Source: Tolypothrix sp. PCC 7910
Lineage (GTDB): Bacteria; Cyanobacteriota; Cyanobacteriia; Cyanobacteriales; Nostocaceae
Length of the DNA: 64,000 bases
Reading direction: 5' to 3'
NCBI RefSeq assembly: GCF_011769525.1
Contig: NZ_CP050440.1
Span: 3,783,501-3,847,500, forward strand
Of the stretch, positions 37,115-47,203 are shown piece after piece (position 1 is the stretch's first letter; each line of letters starts with the position of its first letter). Below the pieces are notes generated by a model, which saw only the letters and a program-made list of their open reading frames with translations, did not search any database and was not told the origin of the DNA. The position numbers and the translations under genes are program-made.

Positions 37115-38614
37115 ATGTCCAACCTTCCCGTGAAAGTTACCCAGTCAACCTTGTTTTTTCGCCGCCTGTTAGCTGCAGTTTTTAGTAGTAGTGTATTAAT
37201 TCCTAACTTTGGTATTCAGCCAGCGCAGGCGCAACTGGGAGAATATTGCCATCTATCAACTACAGCAGCACAATCAAAAGAAAATTTACGACTTTTAGCA
37301 CTTAGAGGAAATCTAGATGCCCAAAAGCGCTACCAGCAGCTATTAAAACAGCAGGCGAAGGAATTACAGGATTGCCGTAATCGTACCTGGCCGCAAATTC
37401 AAGCAGTATGGTTACGTTTGTATCCCTGTGATATGCAGCCGGGAATACTTGACAAAACTATGGATAGAATTGTCAACCTTGGCTATAACCAGGTGAATTT
37501 AGAAGTTTTTTATGACGGTAAGGTACTTTTACCTGCAGCATCTAATCCCACAATTTGGCCTTCTGTGATCAGCACTCCAGGTTCACAAAAAGTAGATCTA
37601 CTAACAACTGCTATTAACAAAGCACGACAGAGGGGTTTAAAGGTTTACGCCTGGATGTACACTATTAACTTTGGCTATAGCTACGCCCATCTAGCAGACA
37701 GAGAAGGGGCGATCGCGCGTAATGGCAAAGGTCAAACTAGCTTATATGTTGTTGATAACGGCACTCAAGTATTTATTGACCCCTATAACCTACAGGCAAA
37801 ACGCGACTATTACCAAATGGTGCAAGAAATAGTGCGCCGTCGTCCAGATGGATTGCTATTTGATTATGTACGCTATCCACGACAAGCCGGCAGTGATTCT
37901 ATCGCCACTAAAGTGACAGATTTATGGTTATTTACTACTGCTACCCAAGAAGCTTTATTTCGTCGTGCCCAGAATAATAAAGGTTTAGACTTAATTCGCC
38001 GTTTTTTGAGTAAAGGATATATAACTGCAGCTGATATTGCAGAGGTCGATCAGCTTTATCCTCAAGAACAAGAACCTTTATGGCAAGGTCGAACTTTATC
38101 CGCAGCGCAAAAATCAATTATTAATCCCATCGATAAACAACCTCTGTTGCAATGGGATTTGTGGCAGCTAGCTGTTGCCCACGCCATGCAAGGTATCCTA
38201 GATTTTGTCGCCTTAGTAAGTCATCCAGCACAGGAACAAGGTATTCCCTCGGGAGTGGTGTTTTTCCCTGAAGGTAACCAAACTTTAGGCCAAGGCTATG
38301 ATTCGCGTTTACAGCCTTGGGATCGCTTCCCTAGTACTATGCAATGGCATCCTATGGCTTATGCAAACTGTGGTGATGTCAGTTGTATTGTCTCTCAAGT
38401 ACAACGGGTTGTGAGTATGGCAAAACCGGGTACACAAATCATTCCTGCCTTAGCAGGTAAATGGAGAGAGTCGATTAGTAATCGTCCATCGTTGGAAGCA
38501 CAGATGCAAGCACTCCGCCAATTTGCCCCCCAGCTTAAAGGAGTGAGCCATTTTGCTTATTCTTGGCAGTATCCTGAACATGATGGCGATCGCAAATTCT
38601 GTCGCAATAATTAA
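37115..38614 (+). CDS. Family 10-like glycosyl hydrolase (GHL10), exported
   Basis: Exported 499-aa protein. Signal peptide to about residue 40 (QPAQAQ). A helical stretch at 50-90, then a TIM-barrel GHL10 domain: AVWLRLYPCD, LGYNQVNLEVFYDG, GLKVYAWMYTINFGYSY, RRPDGLLFDYVRYPR and MQWHPMAYANCGD. Acidic residues at strand ends (NLEVF, DYVRYP) fit a glycosidase. The substrate is probably peptidoglycan- or exopolysaccharide-related, by family only. A short GGGT/GCCC hairpin with a T-run follows at about 38680-38705. Confidence 0.85.
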   Translation: MSNLPVKVTQSTLFFRRLLAAVFSSSVLIPNFGIQPAQAQLGEYCHLSTTAAQSKENLRLLALRGNLDAQKRYQQLLKQQAKELQDCRNRTWPQIQAVWLRLYPCDMQPGILDKTMDRIVNLGYNQVNLEVFYDGKVLLPAASNPTIWPSVISTPGSQKVDLLTTAINKARQRGLKVYAWMYTINFGYSYAHLADREGAIARNGKGQTSLYVVDNGTQVFIDPYNLQAKRDYYQMVQEIVRRRPDGLLFDYVRYPRQAGSDSIATKVTDLWLFTTATQEALFRRAQNNKGLDLIRRFLSKGYITAADIAEVDQLYPQEQEPLWQGRTLSAAQKSIINPIDKQPLLQWDLWQLAVAHAMQGILDFVALVSHPAQEQGIPSGVVFFPEGNQTLGQGYDSRLQPWDRFPSTMQWHPMAYANCGDVSCIVSQVQRVVSMAKPGTQIIPALAGKWRESISNRPSLEAQMQALRQFAPQLKGVSHFAYSWQYPEHDGDRKFCRNN

Positions 38615-38768
38615 TGGCTGTTTGGATTTTTGTGTCTTACCAAACTATGTCAAATTTTTAGAGAAAAGGGGAAAGGTGAAAGGGTAAAGGTTGCCCTTTT
38701 TTCTCTTACTTTTTCCCTTCTGAAAATATTTTGTATATCATTCTTATTCTCGGCTAATTCTGATATTC

Positions 38769-39230
38769 TTAACTTTGCCAGTCACCTAGTTGAGTAGTTA
38801 AAAAATAACGGACATGGTCAACAAATCCTGGCCCCCATTGTCTAGTACCATGCCCCATTCCTGGGACAGCATAACAAGCACCATCGGGGAATTTCTCAGC
38901 ACAAGCATTTTGGATCTTAGCCGTGAAGGTGCGTACTAAGCTGCGTTCACCAGCAAACGGGGTATCAAATAAAGCGACAGCAATACCCATTTGCGTTAGT
39001 GTTGGCACAATAAAAGCATTCCAGCCATAAGGGGCGCTCATACCCTGTAAACCAATCACCAGAGGTGTTTGCTGTAGTGGGCAATGTGGTGGTAAAAACA
39101 CAGCTACGGGAAAGCCGCTTAAACGTTCATCGATATCAGCTATCCCAGTATAAGGATATGGCTCATAAAACCAATAGCGATCGCCATTCACACCTGCAAA
39201 ATTAATTTTATCTGGCCCATAAATCGGCAT
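38769..39230 (-). pseudogene. Alpha/beta-hydrolase-like gene with internal loss
   Basis: The 153-aa product starts like an alpha/beta-hydrolase (FPVAVFLPPHC, TPLVIGLQGMSAPYGWNAFI as the oxyanion region, GIAVALFDTPFAGERS) and ends like one (DGACYAVPGMGHGTRQWGPG carries the His). The whole centre with the nucleophile elbow GxSxG and the acid is missing between RTFT and AKIQ, about residue 103. The frame is intact, so it looks like an in-frame internal deletion. It is probably not an active esterase. It could be a real short derivative, so pseudogene status is not certain. Confidence 0.6.
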
Positions 39231-39398
39231 ACTAGAAGCTAGGGAATAGAGGATAGGGATTCAAGAGTAGGAAGAAATATTTCTATGGTCTTGTTATAGG
39301 CGATCGCTAATTATTGAAACTTCCGGTTGTAACCAGTTTATACTTAATACTTCAGCCTTCTCCTATCAAAGACGCTACACCAACAGCCTTTAGTTAAG

Positions 39399-39944
39399 AT
39401 GTCGTTTAACTCAGTTAATGATATTTTAAATGTTCTCGAACAACAAACTCAGTGGCAAGAGCAACCTTTTCAACGCTTGCTGCAATGTTGGGCGGAGGTG
39501 GTTGGTACAGTCGTTGCTGCACATACTCGACCATTGTCGATTCAGCGCGATGTATTACGGGTGGCGACTTCTAGCGCTGCTTGGGCCCAGAACCTAACTT
39601 TTACACGTCAGAAGCTAATTTTGAAGTTGAATGAAAAGCTGCCAACACCTTTGGCGGATATTCGTTTTTCTACAGCTGGTTGGCAATCATCTCCAGAACC
39701 AGAGAAGCCACAACTAACGGTTTTACCAAGGGAACATCCCAGTTATGTAGGTGATGCAAGTAGTTCTCCTGATGATACAAAGTCTCATACTACTAATCCA
39801 AATACAGCTTTTGAGCATTGGGCAAAAGTTATGCAAAAGCGATCGCATAGTTTACCACTTTGCCCTCAGTGTCAGTGTCCTACCCCACCAGGCGAACTTC
39901 AGCGTTGGCAGGTTTGTTCTCTGTGTGCGGCTAAACAGTTGTAG
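39399..39944 (+). CDS. DciA-like (DUF721) protein with zinc-finger tail
   Basis: 181 aa. Residues 5-95 match DUF721/DciA, the ancestral loader of the replicative helicase DnaB (LLQCWAEVVGTVVAAHTRPL, RDVLRVATSSAAWAQNLTF). A disordered linker of about 45 residues follows. The tail has two cysteine pairs, LCPQCQCPTPPGE and VCSLCAAKQL, as in cyanobacterial DUF721 proteins. The helicase-loading role is from the family. Confidence 0.82.
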   Translation: MSFNSVNDILNVLEQQTQWQEQPFQRLLQCWAEVVGTVVAAHTRPLSIQRDVLRVATSSAAWAQNLTFTRQKLILKLNEKLPTPLADIRFSTAGWQSSPEPEKPQLTVLPREHPSYVGDASSSPDDTKSHTTNPNTAFEHWAKVMQKRSHSLPLCPQCQCPTPPGELQRWQVCSLCAAKQL

Positions 39945-40073
39945 AAAATTTGCTTCTCAAACCCTGTCCTCCCCAATTTAAACCATTTTCAACTATAATT
40001 ATTGGTCATAGAGGTATCTTAGACTCGCGGTTGAGAATCCTTGTAAAGCTTGTAGTGTATAAATTTAAGTTAA

Positions 40074-40146
40074 TGGAGAATAGGGAACTCGAATCCCTGA
40101 CCTCTGCGGTGCGATCGCAGCGCTCTACCAACTGAGCTAATTCCCC
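40074..40146 (-). tRNA. tRNA-Ala, anticodon CGC
   Basis: A full cloverleaf on the minus strand. Acceptor GGGGAAT pairs with ATTCTCC (one G-U). The D arm is GCTCAGTTGGTAGAGC. The anticodon arm is CTGCG-ATCGCAC-CGCAG. The variable loop is AGGTC and the T arm AGGGATTCGAGTTCCCT. Loop position 33 is T and positions 34-36 are CGC, so it reads GCG alanine codons. CCA is not encoded. The anticodon loop lies inside a HIP1 octamer GCGATCGC. Confidence 0.93.
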
Positions 40147-40198
40147 TTATCGAAGATTTTAGATAGCCAAATCTGTGAATTCACCATTTTCTATTTTA

Positions 40199-40924
40199 TC
40201 ATTTATCTGCTGTTGGTTGTAACTCTTTTTGGGAGAAAACTTCCTGCACTCGTTCTAGTTCCAAATCGGTGAGATAATCAACAGTCCAATTACAGCAACG
40301 CTGAAGCATATGAAAGGGATAAGTATTGGCTACACCTACTACCTGCATTTGCGCTCTTTTCGCAGCTTGAATACCAGCTGGGGTATCTTCAATTGCTAGA
40401 CATTCTTGTGTTTGCAGATTTAAGTCGGGATATTTTTGGTTGAGACGCGTTACTGCCAACAGATAACCATCGGGTTCTGGTTTACTGGTATTTATATCGT
40501 CACCCGCTACTACGACTGGAAAATGTTCAGCTAGTTGCGCTCGTTGTAGTACTATATCTATTTCTTGGCGAATTGCACCACTGACTAGCCCTAGTTTGAG
40601 ATTATGGGAGCGTGCTTGAAATATCAAGTCGTCTATACCTGAGTATAAAGGTAGTTTTTCCAGCTTCTCTAGTTCTTGGACATACATCTGCCCCTTTTGC
40701 TTGAGCAACTGAGTTAAATATTCTTCGCTAAGGACACGACCGCGATTGTGCAACAGTTCTTGAAAATAAGCTCGGTCACTCCGTCCTAAAGATGTTTGAC
40801 GTTCATTGTCCCGTTGGGGTTGGAGATTTTCTTGAAGGAGAATCTCATCTATCAAGCGCAGGTTAATTTCTTCATCTTTAATGATGACACCATTAAAATC
40901 AAATAAAATTGCCTTTAAACTCAT
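40199..40924 (-). CDS. HAD-IA phosphatase, beta-phosphoglucomutase-like
   Basis: 241 aa with a helical C1 cap. Motif I reads FDFNGVI, so the usual second Asp (acid/base) is Asn, which occurs in a minority of HAD proteins and may lower or change activity. Motif II is LVSGA, motif III has Lys in TSKPEPDGYLLA, and motif IV is AIEDTPAGIQAAKRA. It overlaps the upstream methyltransferase by 4 nt (ATGA), so they are co-translated. Substrate unknown. Confidence 0.85.
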   Translation of the reverse strand: MSLKAILFDFNGVIIKDEEINLRLIDEILLQENLQPQRDNERQTSLGRSDRAYFQELLHNRGRVLSEEYLTQLLKQKGQMYVQELEKLEKLPLYSGIDDLIFQARSHNLKLGLVSGAIRQEIDIVLQRAQLAEHFPVVVAGDDINTSKPEPDGYLLAVTRLNQKYPDLNLQTQECLAIEDTPAGIQAAKRAQMQVVGVANTYPFHMLQRCCNWTVDYLTDLELERVQEVFSQKELQPTADK

Positions 40925-41838
40925 GCCTTTATGCCAAAAACTGGAGAGCCAAGATCCTCTAGATCCTGATTATCAATTGTGCTATCTATTGATTTTGATA
41001 CCGACTGTTTAACTGTTTTATACTTAGTTACATCGACTTTTGATATAGGTTTTACGCCGCTAGTTACTTGATGCATCCACCAAACATCTTTGTCTGGCAA
41101 AGCTGAAAATCCAGCTTTATTCATGCTCTCATGGAGATTGAGGGTCGCATAGTCACGAAGATAAGGCTCTTCAAACACATCTTTGAGCCATTCTAACTGA
41201 CGTAGGGCCTTTTGATTACTATCTAAAATTAATACTTGTCCACCCACTACCAGTAATCGGAAGCATTCGTGCAAAATGGCTTGGGATACTGCTATGGGGA
41301 TTTCGCGAAATAATAAAGAAGCTGTAATTAAGTCAAAAGAAGCATCCGGGAAGGCTGTTTTTTCGGCATTACCATGTCGCCACAGTATGTCTAAACCCGC
41401 GCTTGTAGCTTTATTTTCTGCCATTACCAACATATAAGCAGATAAATCTAAGCCGATGACTTGGGCTTGTGGGAAAGCCTGTTTTAACATCAAGGTAGTA
41501 GAACCTGTACCACAACCCAAATCAAGTATGCGTCGTGGTTGTACCTGAATCGCATCAATCACAGCTTGGCGGACAAGGTTTTCGTGAGGAGCCAGCAAAT
41601 ATTGAATAATCGGATCGTAGGAAACTACTACTTTGGGGTTGAGATAACCACCCTCAATGCCACGAAATTTATAGCTACTGTAGTAAGAGGGGACGATTAC
41701 ATCATCTCTATGAAAGCGATCGCTCTGTTTTTTCCAGTCAATACTTAAAGCATACCGCTCTAATCCCTCTTCATCAATTAAAAAGCTGACTACAGGGGAT
41801 ATCAAACGTTCCCAGATTTTATGTTGAGGAACCGCCAT
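40921..41838 (-). CDS. SAM-dependent class I methyltransferase
   Basis: 305 aa. An N-terminal region of about 95 residues has SYYSSYKFRGIEGGYLNP, then the Rossmann domain with motif I RILDLGCGTGSTTLM, acidic GLDLSAYML, and post-motif SFDLITASLLFREIP. It is first in a two-gene unit with the HAD phosphatase. The acceptor is unknown; related cyanobacterial proteins are annotated only by family. Confidence 0.85.
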   Translation of the reverse strand: MAVPQHKIWERLISPVVSFLIDEEGLERYALSIDWKKQSDRFHRDDVIVPSYYSSYKFRGIEGGYLNPKVVVSYDPIIQYLLAPHENLVRQAVIDAIQVQPRRILDLGCGTGSTTLMLKQAFPQAQVIGLDLSAYMLVMAENKATSAGLDILWRHGNAEKTAFPDASFDLITASLLFREIPIAVSQAILHECFRLLVVGGQVLILDSNQKALRQLEWLKDVFEEPYLRDYATLNLHESMNKAGFSALPDKDVWWMHQVTSGVKPISKVDVTKYKTVKQSVSKSIDSTIDNQDLEDLGSPVFGIKA

Positions 41839-42299
41839 AGAATTGCGCCAAATCGTGGATAAGTGATGGAAACCACAGTGCTATTATTTACAAATTTTAA
41901 TATATTTCTCAGAAATCTGCTTTGATTCGGGAGCGATGCCTTTGGCTTTTCTGCTAGGTGCTGTGCCAATGCTAACGCAGATGATAATTCCTGATTCAGG
42001 ACAGCTTTGATACTGGAGTTGACATTTTTAGAATACAAATACTACAGTTGTAGCATGAGTTGATTCCAGCTTCTCTATTGTGTGTAAGTTAAGCAAAAAC
42101 TATACTATATGTAAATTTATACTATAAATGCTGATAAAAATACGTAATTAAACCTTAAATTTCAAATTACACCAATTCAAATAATGTTTGTAACACATCA
42201 ATATATTTTAGAGGGCAAGGCAATGCCTTGCCCCTACAATATGTCGCATTCTTTTTTCAACTTGGTATTAAACTCAAAAAACTAGAAATTAATAAAATT
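41839..42299. other. Intergenic region upstream of rtcB, with palindrome
   Basis: A minus-strand frame at 41802-42038 has no recognisable product and overlaps the methyltransferase start, so it is not called. AT-rich otherwise. It contains the GGGCAAGGC palindrome at 42213 listed separately. Confidence 0.4.
42213..42233. repeat. GGGCAAGGC palindromic repeat, copy 1
   Basis: GGGCAAGGC-AAT-GCCTTGCCC, perfect 9-bp arms with a 3-nt loop, followed by CCTAC. The same element lies downstream of rtcB at 43603. Confidence 0.75.
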
Positions 42300-43481
42300 A
42301 TGCCCTACGAAAAATTAGAAATTTCTGCACCAACACCTGTATTATCTTGGGCGAATCACGCTTTGGGTAATGAAGAAGCCAAAATGGCTAAGAATGTAGC
42401 ATCACTGCCATTTGTATTTAAACACGTAGCTTTGATGCCAGATGTGCATTTAGGTAAAGGTGCTTTAGTAGGTTCTGTACTTGCTACAAAAGAAGCAATT
42501 ATACCTGCTGCTGTTGGTGTGGATATTGGTTGCGGAATGGCGGCGATGAAAATGCCATTTACTGCTGAAAAACTTGAAGGTAAACTCAAGAAAATTCGCC
42601 TAGAGCTTGAAGCAGCAATTCCTACTGGATTCAACGAAAATAAAGAAGTTGAAAAATATGTTACTAATTGGCAACGCTGGAGTGATTTTAAAGATTTGCA
42701 TCGTGGTGTGCAAAATCTGGAAAGTAAAGCAATGAAACAAATGGGTTCTCTTGGGGGAGGTAATCACTTTATTGAGGTTTGCCTCGATACAGAGAATTAC
42801 GTTTGGTTGATGCTACATTCTGGTTCACGCAATATTGGCAATAATTTGGCACAGTGCCATATTAATACAGCTAAAGAATTAGCGAAGCTGGCAGATAATA
42901 ATTTACCCGATCCAGATTTAGCGCATTTTGTAGCTGGTACTCCAGAATTTGAAGCCTATTGGAACGATTTACAATGGGCGCAGGAATATGCACGTTTCAA
43001 TCGTGATGTAATGATGGCGCGATTTAAGCGCATTATTGAAAAACATCTTGCGGGTGGTAAAGCAACTAAACCTTTATTAGTGGTAAATTGCCATCATAAT
43101 TACGCTGAAAAAGAAGTACATTTTGGCGAAGATGTTTATGTCACTCGTAAAGGTGCAGTCCGCGCTCAAACTGAAGATTATGGCATAATTCCTGGTTCAA
43201 TGGGAGCTAAATCTTTCATTGTTAAAGGTAAAGGTAATGCTCATAGCTTCTGTTCTTGTTCTCACGGTGCAGGGCGTTTAATGTCGAGGAATAAGGCAAA
43301 AAATGCCTATACTCTTGATGATTTAATTGAGCAGACTAAGGGTATAGAATGCCGTAAAGATGAAGGTGTATTAGATGAGATTCCTGGTGCTTATAAACCA
43401 ATTGACCAAGTAATGGCAAATCAAGCTGATTTGGTGGAAGTTGTCGCTACACTCAAGCAAGTTTTGTGTGTGAAAGGATAA
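42300..43481 (+). CDS. rtcB: RtcB family RNA ligase
   Basis: GTP-dependent RNA ligase that joins 2',3'-cyclic-phosphate or 3'-phosphate ends to 5'-OH ends, in RNA repair. 393 aa from ATG 42300; the frame is open 24 codons further but without conserved sequence. Mn ligands lie in PDVHLGKGALVGS, VGVDIGCGM, GGGNHFIEV and NCHHNYAE. The guanylylated His is in CSCSHGAGRLMSR. PGSMGAKSFIVKG is also conserved. All active-site motifs are there. No archease gene is adjacent. Confidence 0.92.
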   Translation: MPYEKLEISAPTPVLSWANHALGNEEAKMAKNVASLPFVFKHVALMPDVHLGKGALVGSVLATKEAIIPAAVGVDIGCGMAAMKMPFTAEKLEGKLKKIRLELEAAIPTGFNENKEVEKYVTNWQRWSDFKDLHRGVQNLESKAMKQMGSLGGGNHFIEVCLDTENYVWLMLHSGSRNIGNNLAQCHINTAKELAKLADNNLPDPDLAHFVAGTPEFEAYWNDLQWAQEYARFNRDVMMARFKRIIEKHLAGGKATKPLLVVNCHHNYAEKEVHFGEDVYVTRKGAVRAQTEDYGIIPGSMGAKSFIVKGKGNAHSFCSCSHGAGRLMSRNKAKNAYTLDDLIEQTKGIECRKDEGVLDEIPGAYKPIDQVMANQADLVEVVATLKQVLCVKG

Positions 43482-43602
43482 TCCAATTTTGGATTTTGAA
43501 TTGACAATCCTGCTAATTATGGCTTGTATAAATCCATCTTTTGCAATCATTTTTCAAATTCTTACAGCAGATTGTAAGTTGGTGAAGTACAGATAATTCT
43601 CA

Positions 43603-43623
43603 GGGCAAGGCAGTGCCTTGCCC
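43603..43623. repeat. GGGCAAGGC palindromic repeat, copy 2
   Basis: GGGCAAGGC-AGT-GCCTTGCCC, differing from the copy at 42213 by one loop base. It is again followed by CCTAC, so both copies have the same orientation. Confidence 0.75.
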
Positions 43624-43665
43624 CTACCCGATTACGTCATTTATGAAATACGCTGTATACTTTTC

Positions 43666-43690
43666 AAAAGTGGGTATTGCCCACTTTTTT
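43666..43690 (+). terminator. Terminator downstream of rtcB
   Basis: AAAGTGGG (43667-43674) pairs with CCCACTTT (43680-43687) around a 5-nt loop, with a T-run to 43690. It is 185 nt after the rtcB stop. Confidence 0.8.
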
Positions 43691-43946
43691 AATTGATATT
43701 TATACTAATATTTTCCACGAGTAATGAGATAACAATGCTGTGCCATTATGAATATTCGCATCAATTAGCGAGTTTGAGAAAATAGCTATTAGTCGATAAA
43801 TTAAGTCTAAGCTTGAGGTAAGAATCTACCTCAAGATATAAATCTTGTGTATAAAAATTCTTTAGCCTAACTAGTAGGTTAATCTAGCCCAAAATTAAAA
43901 AATTGCATAAAAACTGAAATTGCTGCTGGCAATAACAAGGATATTA

Positions 43947-44978
43947 ATGGCTGATAGCGAAAAGCAGACTATTGTACGCGATATTATCGTCGTAGGTACT
44001 TCGGCAGGGGGAGTTGAGGCACTTACTGAACTAGTTAAATATTTACCGCCGAATCTGAATGCATCTGTAATTATAGTGCTGCATTTACCTAGTCATAGCC
44101 CTAATGTTCTGCCAGATATCCTCAATCGTGGTAGTAGATTACCAGTTTGTCTGGCACAAGATGGGCAAGCAATTGAGAAAGGACACATCTATGTTGCGCC
44201 ATCCGATCGCCATTTGTTGGTGAAACCAGGATATTTGCAATTGTGGCAGGGGCCAAAAGAAAATGGTTCACGCCCAGCTATCGATCCATTATTTCGCACC
44301 GCAGCACGGGCTTATGGACAGCGACTCGTGGCGGTGTTACTCACGGGTTTACTTGATGATGGTACAGCAGGATTGATGGCGGTAAAAATGCGGGATGGTT
44401 TAGCTATTGTGCAGCACCCTGATGATGCATTGTATGCGGCAATGCCCAGTAATGCGATCGCCAATGTCGATGACATTGACTATATTTTGCCACTATCGGA
44501 AATCCCATCTACCTTAGCCAAGCTAGCTAACAATCCCAAGGAAGTAGAAGCAGAAAAACCCGTAACCAGGGAGATGGAATTGGAATCGGAGATGGCAAAT
44601 TTTGATATAGAAGAATTAGAAAGTGACGCTGTACCGGGGAAACCATCACCTTTTACCTGTCCTGATTGTGGTGGTACTTTATGGGAAATCGAAGAAGGGA
44701 AACTGTTACGGTTTCGCTGTCATGTAGGCCATGCTTTTAGTGCCAAAACTCTGCTAGCAAAGCAATCTGATAAGCTGGAAGATGCTTTATGGATTGCAAT
44801 TAGGGCATTACAAGAGAAAGCTACTTTGGCAGATCGTATAGCTTCGCGAATGCGCGATCGCAATTTATCTTTAGCAGCGCAAAGATTAGAACAACAATCA
44901 GAAGATGCTCAACAGCAGTCCGAAATTATTCAGAACGTGCTAGAGATGCTGAATGGTAAGAGTGCGGAGTCTGCTTAA
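43947..44978 (+). CDS. CheB-type protein methylesterase without receiver domain
   Basis: 343 aa from ATG 43947 with AAGGA upstream. Residues about 10-190 are a CheB catalytic domain: Ser in VVGTSAGGVEAL, His in VLHLPSHSPNVL, Asp in LLTGLLDDGTAGL. There is no N-terminal receiver, so it is not a classic chemotaxis CheB. The C-terminal third has CPDCGGTLWEIEEGK and FRCHVGHAFSA, a zinc-ribbon-like module, then a helical tail. No cheR or receptor gene is near. It may act in an orphan methylation or kinase pathway (inference). Confidence 0.85.
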   Translation: MADSEKQTIVRDIIVVGTSAGGVEALTELVKYLPPNLNASVIIVLHLPSHSPNVLPDILNRGSRLPVCLAQDGQAIEKGHIYVAPSDRHLLVKPGYLQLWQGPKENGSRPAIDPLFRTAARAYGQRLVAVLLTGLLDDGTAGLMAVKMRDGLAIVQHPDDALYAAMPSNAIANVDDIDYILPLSEIPSTLAKLANNPKEVEAEKPVTREMELESEMANFDIEELESDAVPGKPSPFTCPDCGGTLWEIEEGKLLRFRCHVGHAFSAKTLLAKQSDKLEDALWIAIRALQEKATLADRIASRMRDRNLSLAAQRLEQQSEDAQQQSEIIQNVLEMLNGKSAESA

Positions 44979-45094
44979 AAACAAGCTAGGCATAGCTTAC
45001 TTTCATAAGTATTCAAATAACCTATTATAGGTGTGAAATTGCTAGGTAAACATTCTGATATCATCAATTTTGTCAAATAAATACAAAATTGATT

Positions 45095-45991
45095 ATGGAA
45101 GCCAGCTTTTTGACGGCCGTTGTTTTACCTGTTGCCCTGGCTATCATTATGCTAGGAATGGGTTTATCTCTGATTCCAGAAGATTTCCAACGTATAAAGA
45201 AGTATCCTAAAGCTGTCGCTATTGGCTTAATTAGTCAGTTAGTTTTTTTACCAATTATTGCCTTCATCATTACTAAAGTTGTACCCATGCAACCTGCGAT
45301 CGCTATGGGGTTAATGATCGTGGCATTGTGTCCAGGTGGGGTATCCTCAAATGTCATCACATTCTTGGCTAAAGGTGATGTTGCCCTTTCAGTGACTCTC
45401 ACAGCTTTTAGCAGTGTAATTACAGTATTTACAATTCCTGTAGTAGGAAACCTAGCATACCAGCACTTCATGGGAGAGACAGCTGCGATCGCTTTACCCA
45501 TTGGTGCTACCATACTACAAATTTTTCTGATGACGCTGCTGCCTATAGGGTTGGGAATGGCTGTGCGGCAGCTATTTCCAGAAATTGCCCGTCGTCTAGA
45601 AAAAGTAACTAACCGTCTAGCAGTTTCTTTCTTGGCGTTAATTATTCTGCTGCTGATTATTCGGGAGTGGAATCGTCTACCTAGCTTTATTGTGCAAGTA
45701 GGAGTAGGTGTAGCGCTGTTGAATGTGATTTCAATGTTGGCAGGATTTTATATTGGCAAGCTATTTAACCTCAATCCGCCGCAGCAAATCTGCATTGCCA
45801 TTGAAGTTGGCATCCAAAATGGCACGTTAGCGATCGCAATTACTGCTGGGTTACTCAATAATCCTGATATGGCAGTACCAGCTGCGGTTTACAGTTTGTT
45901 TATGTATGTTACAGGTTTGATTGCTATTAGCTACGGTAGAAGGTTAGCTACAATCACTCCTGTTCAGCAACCTGTAGAAAGTCAGGTTTAA
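45095..45991 (+). CDS. Bile-acid:sodium symporter family (BASS) transporter
   Basis: 298 aa with about nine to ten hydrophobic segments. The sodium-site region reads IVALCPGGVSSNVITFLAKGD, and IEVGIQNGTLAIAIT is the second conserved crossover motif. ATG 45095 is the start (TTG 45089 is possible). Cyanobacterial members carry bicarbonate (SbtA is a different family), pyruvate or other organic anions; the substrate here is unknown. Confidence 0.87.
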   Translation: MEASFLTAVVLPVALAIIMLGMGLSLIPEDFQRIKKYPKAVAIGLISQLVFLPIIAFIITKVVPMQPAIAMGLMIVALCPGGVSSNVITFLAKGDVALSVTLTAFSSVITVFTIPVVGNLAYQHFMGETAAIALPIGATILQIFLMTLLPIGLGMAVRQLFPEIARRLEKVTNRLAVSFLALIILLLIIREWNRLPSFIVQVGVGVALLNVISMLAGFYIGKLFNLNPPQQICIAIEVGIQNGTLAIAITAGLLNNPDMAVPAAVYSLFMYVTGLIAISYGRRLATITPVQQPVESQV

Positions 45992-46103
45992 CAATAGGCA
46001 AGGGGGAAAGGGTAAGGGTTAAGGGAGAAAGGTTTTGTATTTTCCCTTCGCCTTTCACCTTTCCCCTTTTTCCCATTACATAGACGAGTGTAGACAATTG
46101 CTA

Positions 46104-47084
<981 letters not shown>

Positions 47085-47203
47085 AATATCTCCTATTTGT
47101 TATTGGGCATTGGGGTTTGTCATTTGTCATTCGTCATTTGTCATTTGCTGTTTGTTATTCCCCTTTCCCCTTTTCCCCTTTTCCCCAATCCCCAATCCCC
47201 AAT
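47085..47203. repeat. TCATTTG heptamer repeats and pyrimidine tract
   Basis: TTGTCATTTGTCATTCGTCATTTG and similar units at about 47117-47155 (STRR type), then CCCCTTTTCCCC runs. It separates the two oxidoreductase genes. Confidence 0.6.

Noticed and set aside
41802-42038. 78-codon minus-strand ORF before the methyltransferase
   Set aside because: It overlaps the methyltransferase start and has no family resemblance.
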